Counted from the first letter of the stretch, positions 11,330 through 24,270 are shown. The stretch: DNA of 64,000 nucleotides from Hybos culiciformis (GCA_964007475.1 OZ023273.1:84889712-84953711), one strand, 5' to 3'. A program made the numbers and translations. Notes: generated by a model from the letters alone, not told the origin.

Positions 11330-11665
11330 AAAAAGTCAGATCATAGGGTAGGAGGTCAACAAATTTTTTGTTACGAAATTTGTGTGTAATCAGTTCTTCT
11401 TTTTACGTACCAAATTTGAATGAAATCGAACGAACTTTTGAAGTCCGCCCCCGGAGGAAGTCGCTGAGTAGGAGGTCAACCGCTGGACCAATTTGGCTGA
11501 AATTTTGAAGTTAAGTAGCATTGGGACCCGAGATGGTTATAGGGTACTAGAAATTTTGATACGAAGCCCCGACGGGGGGCTACCTTAGAAGGCGGTTTTG
11601 AAATTTAGGTGGCCAAATTACTCTTGGACTTCGACTTTTAGGGATCGTCTCTACCCTTTCACCAA
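11330..11665. repeat. Unclassified moderate-GC stretch, probably repeat-derived
   Basis: GTAGGAGGTCAAC occurs twice (about 11349 and 11469), and GGACCAATTTGGCTGAAATT lies between GC-rich blocks such as CCCGACGGGGGGCT. No open frame survives. The wording resembles invertebrate interspersed repeats, but no family is recognised. Confidence 0.3.
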
Positions 11666-11669
11666 ATTT

Positions 11670-12570
11670 TTTTTTTTGAGCAATTTTTGTCAAATAAAAA
11701 AAAAGATTTAAAACTTATTACCCAATAGTTTATAAATAAATATTTTTTTTTCTTAAAATGGCAACAATAACTTCTTATTCTCTTTTGCTTTTCGCATGTG
11801 AACGGCGTTGAGCATAACAGGTAAAAAAACCAGTTTTTTTTATTTTTTTTACGTGCGCATACGCGCGTGAACTACGTCGACTGTATCTTTAGCATTAAGA
11901 ACGAAATTGTCGATTATTTGAAATTAAGGTTTCATAAGAAAGATATTATTTTTAAACAAGAAATTATTAAAGCATTTTTATTTTAGTTTCAATATTTGAA
12001 TGATATTTACAAACGATTAGTATGTATAATAATTAAAAAGTATTTTATCCTAAATTTGGATTATAATTGTTAGTTCTTGAAAAAAATTCTTAAAGAGGAT
12101 TTTTTCCTAGATTTCGATTATAATTGTTAGTAAGTATTGTCAATTTCGTTCGGGCAGTGTACTTCCTGCGGATTCAATTCAATTTTGTCAGTTCAAGTTT
12201 GTCCGAGTGTCAATTTTTTTTACTACACAAACATTCAGATAGTATGAAAAAATAAATTGTTACAAAAATTGTCTTCTTTTTTAATCCTTTAACACTTTCA
12301 ATAAAAAGTGGTCAACCGTTAAATGTAACAAGAAGCGTAAATTAAAATTTTCTATTCTCCAAAATCAATAAAAAAAAATCCATGAGGAATAAAATTGATA
12401 AAATTGACACTATTATTTCAATGCAATGAACCACAATGATATGCACTGTGGTATTATCCTTTCAAATAACCTTCTTCGAACAGAATTTCTTTTATTTTCG
12501 ATTTTAGCACTTTTTCTTTTTCAAATTTATTAAATTTCTTTTTTTTCGTTATCCCATGCAACGATAAATA
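11670..12570. other. No gene or repeat recognised
   Basis: AT-rich sequence with short ORFs only. No splice-linked coding, tRNA fold or terminal repeat was noticed. Confidence 0.5.
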
Positions 12571-12691
12571 ATCCCAATATACCACGAGTCAGTTATTTGT
12601 CTAGTTCATTGGAAATAAAAAATATCATTTGTGAACTAACTTAGTATACTAATGATATGAACACGTTAGCCACAAGGATATATGTTTAGTA

Positions 12692-13639
12692 CACTAAAAA
12701 AAAAATGCAATCAAAATCGAAAGCAATTGTACTTCATTTCAATTTTTGTCCGTAATTGATACTTTTGAAGTCAAAATCTGTTGTTTTATTTGAAGACATC
12801 CTGAATGAAGTTCCAAAATGAAATACCAACTTTACAGACAATTTTAAGACTGAAAACCTGTCCTTATTTTAGGACTTCAAATATTTTCTTTCAAAACAAA
12901 AATTATTACTTCATTTGAATTGCAATTGATTTTATTTTACCTTGCATTAATGAAACTATGTTCTTCAAATTAATGTTTTTAGTTGCAATAAAATAAAATT
13001 AATAACTTTAGATTGAAATGAAGTAAGTCCTGTTTTATTTTCATTCATTTTATTATATTTTCCATTTTACACATTGTCGTAAATTCAGTTCATAGCTCAG
13101 TGGCAGAGTTGGTGGATTGCAATGTTTAGGACAGTGGTTCGAAGCTACAAGCGGGCATAAAAAAAAATTATTAAAAAAAATATAAAACAAAAATAAAAAA
13201 ATTTAAAAAATAATTAAAAAAATTTAATAAATAAAAAAAATTAAATAAAATAAAAAAAAATCAAAAAAAATTAATAAAAAAAAAAATAATAAAAAAAAAA
13301 AAAAAAAATTAAATAAAATAAATAAAAAATTAATAAAAAAATAAAAAAAATTAATAATTAAAAAAAAATTTAGTCTAGCAATTTTTTTTTTTGTATTTGC
13401 GGTGTTTTTGCTGATGAATTTGAAAGGTTTTTGGTTTTGGGGTAATAAACTTTGTTTTATTTTTACTTGAATTATTTTGTTTTCAATTCGAAAGATACTT
13501 GCTAATTTCTGATTTCGATTTTGAAATGAACTATCATTTGTTTTCAAATCGAATAATTCTCTGTAGGGACAATGCGAAGAAATCTCACTTTAAATTGAAG
13601 CAATTTTTTGTTGTTTTGATTGCATTATTTCTTTGAGTG
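12692..13639. mobile_element. 948-bp MITE (CACT-type ends, TA duplication)
   Basis: The left end CACTAAAAAAAAAATGCAAT and the inverted right end CACTCAAAGAAATAATGCAAT frame it, and TA lies on both sides (12690-12691, 13640-13641). The related element copy at 26100-26146 lacks the insertion and has a single TA at the same place, so the empty site is visible in this window. The arms repeat ACTTCATTT/AAATGAAGT words. The centre holds a tRNA-like module and a long A/T tract that gives meaningless ORFs. Confidence 0.85.
13090..13158 (+). repeat. tRNA-like module inside the MITE
   Basis: CATAGCTCAGTGGCAGAGTTGG is a good A-box region, and CAGTGGTTCGAAGCTACAAG is a B-box-like region about 45 bp downstream. 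The anticodon and acceptor arms do not form a clean cloverleaf. An A-rich tract follows (13160-13360), as in the module at 1743. Confidence 0.5.
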
Positions 13640-13917
13640 TAAGACATAGATCGTATATAGGTGACAAATAACTGACATTGCTAGTTATTTGTAACCGTAA
13701 ATTACGACTGAACGTTAGGTATGCGACAAGCATTAAGGTAAAGAATATAGCTGACGTAGCCGTTAGTTATGAAATTAACATATAAATCAGAATTGAAACT
13801 GTCTCCAAGATCAGTTATAAGGCTGACTATCAAGATAGTTGTAAGTCTTACTTAAATGTCAGTTATAGGACGGACATCGAAGGACAATTCTATGACTGCC
13901 GTCGATGCTAATTTTAA

Positions 13918-14205
13918 AACATACTTTAATGTAAGCTCACCGTTTTTGCCCTCCTAAAAGGAGGACCTATTCAGAATATTTTTAGTTTTTCGAAAATATC
14001 TCGAAAACGGTGCGTTTTCAGCGTTTTTGAAGTTGGCCACCCTACGATGACTGTAAATCCAACTTTTAATTACCGATTCAAAAAATGCTGAAAACACATC
14101 GTTTTCGAGATATTTACCGAAAAACTAAAAATATTCTGAATATGTCCTCCTTTTAGGAGGACAAAAATGGCGAGCTTACATTAAAGTATGTTTTAAAATT
14201 AACAT
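13918..14205. mobile_element. Long palindromic (hairpin) insertion
   Basis: ACATACTTTAATGTAAGCTC at the left is mirrored by GAGCTTACATTAAAGTATGT at the right. Nested arms include CTCCTAAAAGGAGGAC, ATATTTTTAGTTTTTCG and ATATCTCGAAAACG. The central loop is about 70 bp. A shortened copy with the loop largely deleted lies at 25655-25845 in the related element. Confidence 0.75.
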
Positions 14206-14345
14206 TAACATTAAAATGGTCAGCTCATTTAATGGTAACTTTGCTAAAGTAAAAAAAACTGTTGTAAAAAAAAAGGGCAAACATAAGAATCAGATACAGT
14301 TAATGTTGAAGTACTATTTATTATTTAACATGAAAATAATAAAAA

Positions 14346-15487
14346 CAAACAAATTAATGTGACAATGATATCATTGAAAAGCGTTGAAGGTACTTATACT
14401 TATTAATATTATTATAATAAAAATGTGTGGAAAAAATTCATAGAGATAAGTACTTCCAGAATAAAAATTTAAAATCTTTGAACTGATAATGTTCATTAAA
14501 TAAATTAATACCCATAATAAAATGAATTTTATTATGTGTTTTCATTAGTTAAAATATTCGAACGAAAATTTGACCATAAAAATTATATGCACTTTACATA
14601 ATATTGGATTTTAAGTAAATTTTAAAATTATAAAAATAAATATTTAAGTTTATCGCATGCCCCATTAGTAATATCTTTAATCGACTAAGTATGCAATGTG
14701 AGTGAAAAAATTGTTCGTTGACGTAAATCTTTGTTTCATATTCACTTAATACGAATAGTTAGGATCTTTATACTTGTATGTATATTATAAGAAAAGAATC
14801 AAAGGATTCTGGTACAACAAAATTGTTTTAAAAAGATATTACTAATACTATACAAATACTTATATTTTGCTTCTGTCTGTTTACAATTCCAGAAATACTT
14901 AGTATCACTCAAAAAATTTAATTCAATTTATGTATCTTTTTTAATACCCTTTGAATAAAAATTTAAAATGGAATTGAAGCAGCAGAAAAAAACGTAATGT
15001 CAATCATGAGATCAAATTTATAAAATGCAAATTGATCTTTTTGTTCGAGTGTAAAATTTACATTTCTCCAAAAATAAAAACAATGTCAACATACTTTCAT
15101 TACTTTTATCAGTTGTATTCTGTAATAAATACATAATTTTAATATTATCTGTTCTTATAACAATAATATTACGTAATAATTATATAAAATATAATAATAT
15201 TAATTATATAGTTTGTACTTTAACTACTTCAACATTTAGAATACAAATATATCACAAACGATAAATATTAATTAACAAAAATGTCAGGCTTACCTAGTTG
15301 CTATTAAATTATTTTTTAATTTAACTTGTTTAACAAATATTTTCTTTTCCTTATTAATATTAGCGTTAAAGCTAATACACCTCAAAGATCGTAAAATATT
15401 TTTAAAATTATAAATTTTATAGTAAAGAAAATTAAAAATGATACTTATATACTAATTCAATAACAAAAGCATCGAAATAATTTTAAA
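14346..15487. other. No gene or repeat recognised
   Basis: AT-rich spacer between the CCCAATATACCA element end and the large transposon. It has only short spurious frames. Confidence 0.5.
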
Positions 15488-16833
15488 TAGTAGATTACAA
15501 TACATTTTAAGAAAATTTGTTATTCTTGCGAGTTTTGTATACACACAAACACATAGACACGAGTCATGTTTATATCACGAGACCGAAGGTCGAGTGATAT
15601 AATATTGACGAGTGTCTATATGTTTGTGTGTATACAAAACGAGCTGTATAACAAATTTGATTAACATGTATTGTATACTGCTTTAATGTGCATGTGAGAG
15701 GGAGTTGAAAACAATACATTTATAATGAAAAAAATAAACAAAAAAGTTCAAAATGAAGCAAGGAAATAAAATTTAATAAGGAAGTTTATTTATTTATCGA
15801 AATGATTTCAAACCGGAAGATTCCTAAAATATTAAAAAAAAAATTAGTAATTTTTCCAAAAAAAAATTATTCATTTTCTTTTTTGCAAAAAAAAAAATCG
15901 AATAATTTTTTTTTAGAAAAATTACTAATTTTTTTTTTATTATTTTAGGAAATAATGGTCTTCTTAAATTTTACTTAATTTTATTTTTAATTATTAAAAA
16001 AAATAATAATAATTTTATAATTATTTTTTTTATAATTAAAAATAAAATCAAATAATAATTATATAATTATAATTTATATTTACAATAAATAATCTCCTTG
16101 ATGCTGCCATTTTCTTTGTTTGTTGATAGAAGAAAAAAAAATTCTTACTTGACATTTGACAATCACAGCAAACTTTATAATGACAACAAATATATTTTCA
16201 GGGTTACCATTGTTCTATTTTTATTCATTTTGTTTTTTTGAATAAAAATAAGTCCAATTTTTGAAGTGTGGTTTAAATTTTTGTACTAAAATCCAACCAC
16301 ACTCGTTTAAAAATTTAGTAGTAGAGGTTCGAAGATCCTTTAAAAATAGTAGATTGAAACACATGTTAAGAAAATTCATCGACTGATCGACTGGCCGCTT
16401 TTTAGAAAAAAAAAAAATAGCCGCGTATTTTTTTATTGGTTCTTTTTTTTTTTTTTGTTTGCTCAGAGGGAAAATATAGATTAGCTCAGAGGGAAAATTT
16501 AGATTTTAGCATTATAAACTAAGCTTTGATTGACATTGATATGATGCATGTGAGAGGTATACATTTGCAATTTTTTTTTTTTTTTGGTATTTGTCTGTAT
16601 TGAAATATTGTGAGTGTGAGTGATATTATTTTTGTTTATAGTATTACGCAGTTGAAAATGAAGAATGTAAATACAATATAGAGCAATGTAAATACAATTT
16701 ACATCACAGGGAAATGTAAATACAATTTACATTCCTCTATAATTGCATGTGTATTGATGCATGTAATGGACCATTTACCGAGCTAAATTTGCGAATGTAA
16801 ATACAACTTACCGAAGACATGCGCATTAAAATA
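15488..16833 (+). repeat. Left long TIR of the large transposon
   Basis: It comprises an outer near-perfect hairpin of about 200 bp around TATCACGAGACCGAAGGTCGAG, then TTTAATGTGCATG, two nested AT-rich palindromes (15850-16080), and an inner array of TGTAAATACAATTTACAT words. It ends at ATGCGCATTAAAA. Inverted or direct relatives are at 34315-35662, 40223-41562, 39326-39990 and 46308-46845. Confidence 0.8.
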
Positions 16834-17319
16834 TTTTTCATTTGAATTTTAGCTTTTGTCAATTTTACATTTATATATCAATCTTCTAAAAATTCAATAC
16901 AATTCCATGAACTTGATTCAATATCTACATAGCAGTAGTAAATTTATTCTTTTATTTTTATGTATAAAGGATAAATATACTTTCAAATAATTTTTCTCGA
17001 ATTAAATTCTACAAACTGCTTTAAGAAAAATATATATTAAAAGCAAATTTGCTAAAAATAGCAGCAATAATAATATTTAACGTTATTGAAATAATAGAAA
17101 TTTTTTCAGTTTTTTTCTGAATTACAGTCAATAAGATTAATGTAAAATTATGCGAAAATTCTTTATTTTTAAAGGCTTATTTAGCACATTCACATTTACC
17201 GGAATTGGTACATTTTCTTCATATTTTAAATAATTTATAAATAATATGAAAAAATTGCGAAAAAAAAAATTTAATATATATTAAAAATAAAATATTAAAA
17301 ATTGTACAAAAAAAAGAAT

Positions 17320-17780
17320 TGTAGGGGATGACTATCAACTACTAATAATACTTTTCTTTGGCTTTGATTAAAAAGACGATTGATTTTTATATATAATAAA
17401 GCCTTTTTATTTAATTTTCTTCTATAATTTTCTCTTTTAATTGATAAGAAAGCATAGGATTTTATTTATTAAATTTTATAGATTTTTATCTTAGTACCAC
17501 CAAGGACCATTAAATTGTAATGTTCACAAAGCGGATGCCAAGACAATTCTGATTTTAATTTGAAAAATATTCTATATTTATACTCTCAAAATTTTGTGGT
17601 TTAATCGAGCAACACTACAATTGTCGTGTTGCGAGAAGTTTCATAAAATTTTATGCTTTCGTCCTTTTAATTACATATCAAATATATCGAATTATATTTC
17701 AAATAAATGTATAAAGTCAAATTCAAATTTTAAATAACATAAAAATAATAATATTATAAAATGGGTTGTTGTTTGCTACA
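17320..17780 (-). repeat. 3' LTR of the gypsy element
   Basis: 461 bp, nearly identical to the 458-bp LTR at 29455-29912. The few visible differences include a short indel (GATTTTAATTTG versus TTTTAATTTG), consistent with fairly recent integration. On the element's own strand a purine-rich tract, CAGAGGGGGAGAA (rc of 17781-17793), directly precedes it, as expected for a polypurine primer. Confidence 0.93.
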
Positions 17781-17798
17781 TTCTCCCCCTCTGATGCA

Positions 17799-19270
17799 TT
17801 ACTGTCGACCCGACGATGCAGCAGGACTACTAGGTTTCTTTGGGCGACCTCGCTTTCTTATAGGTTTAACTGGTGGTGGTAACTCGTTAGCTGAACCAAT
17901 GTATGGTGTTAAGGCGGATGAATGATAAGAGCCGAGTGGAGTATCAAGATCACTGTTATTTGCAACGACATATGTGGAAGAACCCTTTTGTTGAATTATT
18001 GCGTAAGGTCCATCTCGTTTTGGAACAAATTTTGACGTAACACCCTTTTCTGCATTACTTAATACATGCGAAGTTACCAAAACTTGATCACCAACTTCAA
18101 AATTTGGATGTGGACGTCGATTTTTATCCACATATGCTTTATTTTTATCTTGGATGGCTTCAGATGTTTCTCTAACTGTATCCATAATGTTTGCAAAATT
18201 TTTTAGAAATGGAGTTATTTGTGGAAGCCAATTCTCTGAATGAAAATTTGCTTTTAAGTCGTGTTCGATATCATCAGCTGTGCGTAATTCCCTACCAAAT
18301 GTTAGGTATGTGGCAGTATAGCCAGTGCTGTCGCATTTTGCGGATTTCATCGCGAATCTGATAGATGGAAGATATTGAGACCATGTTGTATGCTTATCTG
18401 CTATTTTTTCTTTCTATAGGATTTGCTTCGGGATGATATTTTGGTGTGAAAACTGGTTTTATTCCCAAACAATAAACTAGTTGTTGCATAATTGCCGATA
18501 CAAACTGGGTGCCATTGTCGCTAATTAATCTTCTCGGAAGACCATAGCGTAGAAACACTTCATGAAATAACGTCAAAGCGCAGGCTTCAGCTGTGGCTTC
18601 TGTTAACGGAAAAATTTCCACCCAGCGGCTTGCGATATCTTCAATTATAAAAATCCATTGATAGTTTTGAGAAGTTACTGGCAGTGGACCAAATAAACCT
18701 ATAGCCACAACTTCAAAACGCTGATTACTGGCAACAGTTTGTAATAGACCAGCAGGTTTCATGTTGGATGCTTTACATCGTTGGCATTCAACACATTTCT
18801 TTACGTAGTTTGCGATGTCTGCTCTAATACCTGGCCAAAAATATCGATTAACGATACGTGTTGTTGTACGGTCAATTCCATAATGACCAGATGCTGGATC
18901 ATTGTGGTAAAATTTTAAAATTTTTGGACGTTTATTTTTTGGAATTACTAGTTGACCGTCTTCTGAATCTGCGTCGGGTGTATACCGATATAAAACACCT
19001 TCAGTAATTAGATAACCTCTGGAAGTCCAACGTCTGACGTTTTCATCATTATTTTCGAATGAATTTATAATTTCTTTTAATTCATTATCTTTTAATTGTT
19101 CCTCACGAACCTGATTCGGACCTTTCCGGGGAAAATCAACCGAAACGTTGCAAATGCTGCATTCACTATTGCTATTTTTATGAAGACTTTCTTGTAAACA
19201 TGGCGGTCTTGAAAGAAAATCTGCAACATAATTTGCTTTACCCTGAATGTAACTAATTTTAATATTGAAT
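17799..19270 (-). pseudogene. Gypsy integrase region of pol, defective
   Basis: Two frames (18394-19270 and 17799-18350) form the end of RNase H/tether, the zinc-binding HHCC region (HYGID..., CVECQRCK) and the DDE core (ISDNGTQF with the second Asp; the Glu follows further on in YHPEANPIERKN). They continue to a C-terminal domain ending in Pro/Lys-rich residues. The first catalytic Asp is replaced by Gly (AIGLFGPLP, near 18700), and an A-rich run near 18405 shifts the frame. The upstream part of pol lies across the inserted element at 26250. Confidence 0.9.
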
Positions 19271-19930
19271 CCCAATATACCATCGCGCCAGTTCGCAAAG
19301 AAATGTCAAGTATTTGTACTGGCATGGGCGTCGATTACTGAACAGGCCTACAAGTTCACTCATAGTTAACATATTTTTGGCACACCGGCTTAAAATATGC
19401 CTCCGACTTGTTTGTTAGTTTTGAAACTAACCTGAACACCAATAAACAGGAGTTTGTCCCGGCCGCCAGTTTTAAGGTCAGCTGAAAAGACCAATTTAAA
19501 TTACCGACTTTTGTGTCGGATATTGAACTATATTCTAAGTCGAAACAAATATTTGACCTTGCAGTCTATCTTATTTTTGAGTGTAAGCGACTAATTACGG
19601 TAATCTTTCCCTTCAAACGGTTACTGGTTGTACATAAATGTCAGTTTACGTAAAGCTGAGAGCAGCGTGAGTTATTTTTGTACAAATAACTACTATAAAT
19701 TGCTTTATTTATGTTGGTAATTCAAAGAAAATTGAAAGGCGTACATAAGCGCCAGTTTACGTAAAGCTGACAACAGCGTCAATTATTTGTTGCTTTGTTG
19801 ACTTTGTTGATAAGTTGACATTTATAATTTATTATATTTTGAAAAACAAGCACGTGATGGAAAAAATTTAAATAACAATAAAATAAAATAAATAAAAAAT
19901 AACAAAAAAGGTAAGTTTATTTTTTTTTAT

Positions 19931-20215
19931 TTATATTTTATTTAATTTGTTTTTAGATAAACAGTAAGAGCCGTCTTTTGAAGAATTTCCGGGAATTCGT
20001 TGTTTGGGGAGGTCGGCGTGCGTAACTACAGTTTCCTTGAACCCCTCAGAATGGGCTGAAACTTGGAGGGGGGGTAGAGGCGGTGCCCAAACTCCCAAAA
20101 CTGCAATCAGTTCTTGGGGCAAAGGCCCCGTTTCGGAGATAGGGCCCCCAAAGTTTTCTGGTAACACCGCCAGAATTATTTGTTATTGTTTGCCGCTGCA
20201 AGGAAAAGGAAAATA
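19931..20215. repeat. GC-richer unclassified repeat inside the JAK-bearing element
   Basis: A block of markedly higher GC with CCTCAGAATGGGCTGAAACT and several G-runs. It is open on both strands for 70-78 codons, but no protein is recognised. It resembles the stretch at 11330-11665 in style and may be another interspersed repeat. Confidence 0.3.
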
Positions 20216-20523
20216 ATTTGACAATATGTTTATTTTCAAAAAATAAAAGAAAAAAAAATAAAAATAAAAAATTAAAATTTCGATAAAAGTGTTATAAGAA
20301 AAAACAAATTTTAAAATTGATTGAAATTAAATGTGAAAAAAGTTGATTTTTGAAACGAAAGTTAAAAAAATTTATTTTTTTTTTCAGAAAAATAAGAAAA
20401 TCGAAAAAAATTGACGTAAAAAAAAAAAAAGAAAAAAAAAACAAAAAATGTTTATAATTTTATTTTAACAATACAAATAAGAAAGTTAGAATTAAAAGAA
20501 AATTAGAAAGTTAGAATTAAAAG

Positions 20524-23500
20524 AATTTAAAATTCACGGACCAATAGGAGGCGATTTTTCATATTCAAAAATTCGGCAATGCGAAAAAGAATATGATACT
20601 TATTATATAGACATTAATACGCGTGAAAATCAAACTGAAACATTTAAAATAAGTAGAGAATGTAAAAAATGGAATTTATTTATGCAGGAATGTATAAGAC
20701 CATTTGATAAATTGACTGATTTAGCGTTAAGTATTGAAACTACTTCAGAACAAAAATTTCGAATACCACCATCAGAATATGGTAAATGATTTTTATTTAT
20801 TTATTAATTTCAAATTATATTTATTTCAATAATTTTCATGTTACCCAATGTTTTTTATATTATTTTTTTTGGTGATAAAAATGATGTTTTAAATATATTT
20901 TGGTTCGAAGTGTTTTCATGACTAAACATTTTTAAAATAACTTTACTGCTCCTATTCATTGTTTTTGTTATAAAATCAGTCAACTATATTTTTATATTTA
21001 ATATTATATTTGCTGTTACGTACTTTGATTTTTATTGTTAGCAATTTATTTTATTATATTTTTAATTAGCAACAATTTCTTTCATATCACAGATAAACCA
21101 CCTTTGCTTCTGATATGCCTGCCTAAAAATCAAGTAACTGTAAAAAAGACTGTAGATGAAACATCTGAAGCTGGATTGCAAAAACGTCCTACTCAAATAA
21201 TTGATCCTAAAACTGATCTATTATGGTACAAAAGTAAGAGAAATGTGTTTTTTTCTTTGTATTTATTATTAATAAATAATGTTTTGTTTTTTAAGATTCC
21301 TACAAAGACTGTGATGGAGGTTTAATACCAATAAAAGCTGAATGGATTTTGCCTGGTGATATGCATAAAATAGTAACTTTAAAAGTTTTGAAATCAGAAA
21401 AATACGTTCCAGTAAGTAAAATCGTGAACTCTTTATAATCCTATATAATTTTTTTAAAATATATTTGTAATTTGATTTTAGGATTTTTTTAAATTAGCAA
21501 ATGTATGGTCGAAAACGAATTCTCCTGAATTTTTAAAGTTGTATGGAATTACTTTACAAACACCACACACAATGGTTATGGAATACTCCAAATATGGTCC
21601 GCTGAATGAATTTCTTTTGAAAGAGAAAACAAATGTATCACTTTTATGCTTATTAGAGGCAGTTCACAATTTAGTTAGAGCCATTGTTTACATGGTAGCT
21701 TATTTTTTAAATTCAAAATTAAATGAAGTGTGTAAAGAAATAATTAAATTTTAGCAAGAACATAAAATTATTCATGGTTTCATTCGATGCTCAACATTAC
21801 AAGTAGTTAAGTATGATGGTAAAAAGATTGTTGCAAAATTATCTGATCCAGGGTTTCCAAAAGCTACAGAGCAGAAGAGTAAGTTTACTTCAATAAATTA
21901 AGGGATTAACTAAATAAATATGTTGAAAATAATCTAAGTAAATTTAAAAAGGGTTTAAAGTTGTTAAAACATGAAAACTTGAAAAGGAAATTTTATTTAT
22001 TATCTTCTAATTTTATTTTTGTTTTATTTTATTAATTTATTAACAGTACAACATTAACAGTTTGCTTTGTAAATAGTTTTATTGCAGTTACTTATTATTT
22101 TTTTGTTATTCTTCAAAATTATCTACCTACATATATTTGCCAGAGCTTCCTTTATTTCTAATTTCCAATTGCAATTCATTAAACATTTCTAATCCAATAA
22201 AAATTCAAAAAAATATTTTTAGTCTTCCTTGGATACCTTTCGAATATCATCAAAGAATGGAGTTAGCGAAAGCAGATCCCTGTGCTGAGTTCTGGGCTTT
22301 TTCCACCACTGTGTGGGAGATTTTCGCTCGTGGCAAACCAATTGAGAATCTTAAAGCTGATGTTCTGAGGCAAAATTACAAATTTTATGGTGGTATCTTA
22401 CCAGAACCAGATGAAGTCGATTTCCCTGAAGAAATTTATCCTATAATACTTGATGGATGGAGTTCTGATCCTGAAAAACGTTTCAATCAACAATTCATAT
22501 TTTCAAGATTAGCATCAATAACAGAATCAAGTTTACCTAATTATTCAGACGTCGGAGCAGCTTCGTCTCATGCAACTGAGTTAACATCATTGCCGTCAGG
22601 TTCGTTACGTTCAAACAGTAGTTCTGGCATTACTGATCATACTACATTGAATGGAGGTACATGTTGCGGAAGTGCTGCTGGAAGTGATCCAGGCAGCATT
22701 AACTCATTTTCAGAAAATTCATTTTATTATGACAAAGCTCCGTTATTACACCAAAGACAACAACGAAATCGTTATAACTCTCACAATGGATCATTACTAC
22801 ACAATTCAATATTTTATCCAGAAAGTTATTTTGAAGAAACTCCCTCCGTAGTTCAATTATCCGATTCTAAAGTTATTTATAAAGAAAAAATTGGTGAAGG
22901 ACATTATGGAACTGTTTTTCGTGGTGAACTTCATTTCAGAGGTGAACGCAGAGAGCCTAAACAAGTTGCTATAAAAACATTAAAAAGTTGTTTCGATCAT
23001 AAAGCACTTAATCAAGATTTTATGAGAGAAATTCAAATAATGAAGGTACTCATAACTAACAATTTTAATTTTTTTTTTCAAATAATGAATTATTATTTTG
23101 TTAATTTCAGTCACTTAATCATCCGAACATCGTAAAAATTCTACGTTGGATAGAGAAACCACAAATATCTATAATTATGGAATATGTTGAATGCGGATCT
23201 TTTATTATCTACTTATCGTCTAAGCCAAATTTAACTAATGAAAAACTTCTAAGATTCGCTATTGAAATAGCAAGTGTAAGTTCAATTTCATTACTATACA
23301 ATATAAGTTCTTTAAAAGTTTTACAACTAATCCTGTTCAATGATTCTTTAAATTTTAAAGTAGGTTTTTTTATCTTCTTCATTCAAACTTCCGTTAAAAA
23401 AAGATAAGGGATTATAAATTTGGTTTAAAATTGAAAATTTTTGGATTCAACTGTTTCAATTTAAATTTAATCAATTGGTATTTAAACTTAAATATGATTT

Positions 23501-24270
23501 AAAAAAAAGTAAAACAAACCAAATCAGGGCAAAAATTATGTATCGTACATTAAATTATTAATATAATTTTTTAAGCTATTAAAATTTAAAATTAATTTTT
23601 AATTAAAGGGTATGGATTATTTGCGAAGTAAGAATGTCATTCATAGAGATTTAGCAGCAAGGAATATTTTAGTTGATAGTGAATGCGTAAAAATATCGGA
23701 TTTCGGGTTGGCACAAATTGCTGATTCAGATGGTTATTATTTTGTTAAAAGTGACCGAGAAATTCCGATAAAATGGTAAAAAAAAAATTGTTTTTCTTTG
23801 TTCGACAATTGTATTTTTTTTGTTTAACAGGTATGCACCCGAAACAATTAAGACCAATAAATTTAGCTTCCAATCTGACGTGTGGTCATACGGTGTTACT
23901 TTATTTGAAATGTTTTCTCGAGGACAACAGCCAAATTTAGATCAAACTAAAGATCTTAATCAAACTGAAATTTTAGATCGATTAGAAAATGGTGACAGGT
24001 AAACAGGAATTAAAGAAATATGTTTTTGAAATATTTGATGTGTGAATATTGATCAAATAATTTTCTTCAAATTGCAGACTTGGTTATTATTGTCCCAGGA
24101 ATTGTAATCCTGCATATTTTTACTTAAAATTGATATCAAATGGTTTGAATGGAGATTGTACAAAATTTGCTGATATTATAAAAAATAATTTCCAACAAGA
24201 GATAGACACAAGAACTATTGAATGGCAACAATTGGAAAGTGATAGTTTGAATCAAATTTATGCTATGTAA
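20524..24270 (+). CDS. hop: N-terminally truncated Janus kinase (hopscotch-like), ten exons
   Basis: Exons 20524-20781, 21093-21233, 21296-21411, 21482-21694, 21755-21878, 22144-23045, 23111-23275, 23609-23775, 23831-23998 and 24078-24270 have GT/AG borders and join in one frame to a TAA. Together they encode about 814 residues. Exon 1 is SH2-like ([16 protein letters not shown]). Exons 2-6 encode the JH2 pseudokinase (IIHGF in place of HRD, SDPGF in place of [11 protein letters not shown]). Exon 6, after a Ser/Asn-rich linker, starts JH1 with [12 protein letters not shown] and VAIK. Later exons have [18 protein letters not shown], the tandem activation-loop Tyr pair (DGYYFVK), YAPE and a normal C-terminus. 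All visible catalytic residues are present. The FERM domain that binds cytokine receptors is missing, and there is no evident start. The fifth junction needs the acceptor at 22142-22143, which adds about 23 unusual residues. JAKs act in JAK-STAT signalling at the membrane; whether this copy is expressed is unknown. Confidence 0.85.

Larger units (their letters stand above)
12573..14345 (+). mobile_element. End of a CCCAATATACCA TIR element (same family as the JAK-bearing element)
   Basis: From CCCAATATACCACGAGTCAG onward this matches the reverse complement of the right end of the element at 19271-26249. The match covers ACAAATAACTGAC-type subterminal words, CGGCTACGTCAGC-like and CGTCGATG segments, and a palindromic insert. 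It runs out at ACAAACAAATTAA (about 14345), the counterpart of about 25490. No partner terminus TGGTATATTGGG is visible downstream, so this is a truncated or rearranged copy. It is split by the MITE at 12692-13639. Confidence 0.75.

Noticed and set aside
11054..11389. Plus-strand Tyr/Asp-rich ORF
   Set aside because: Mirror of the repetitive minus-strand ORF, a result of the palindromic unit.
13224..13547. Phe-rich ORF on the minus strand
   Set aside because: Low-complexity A/T tract inside the MITE, with no protein-like composition.
20524..24270. Reading the JAK exons as the native, intact hopscotch locus
   Set aside because: The segment lies between matched TIRs with a 3-bp duplication, and gypsy pol rejoins in frame across it. 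FERM exons are not found upstream within the element.
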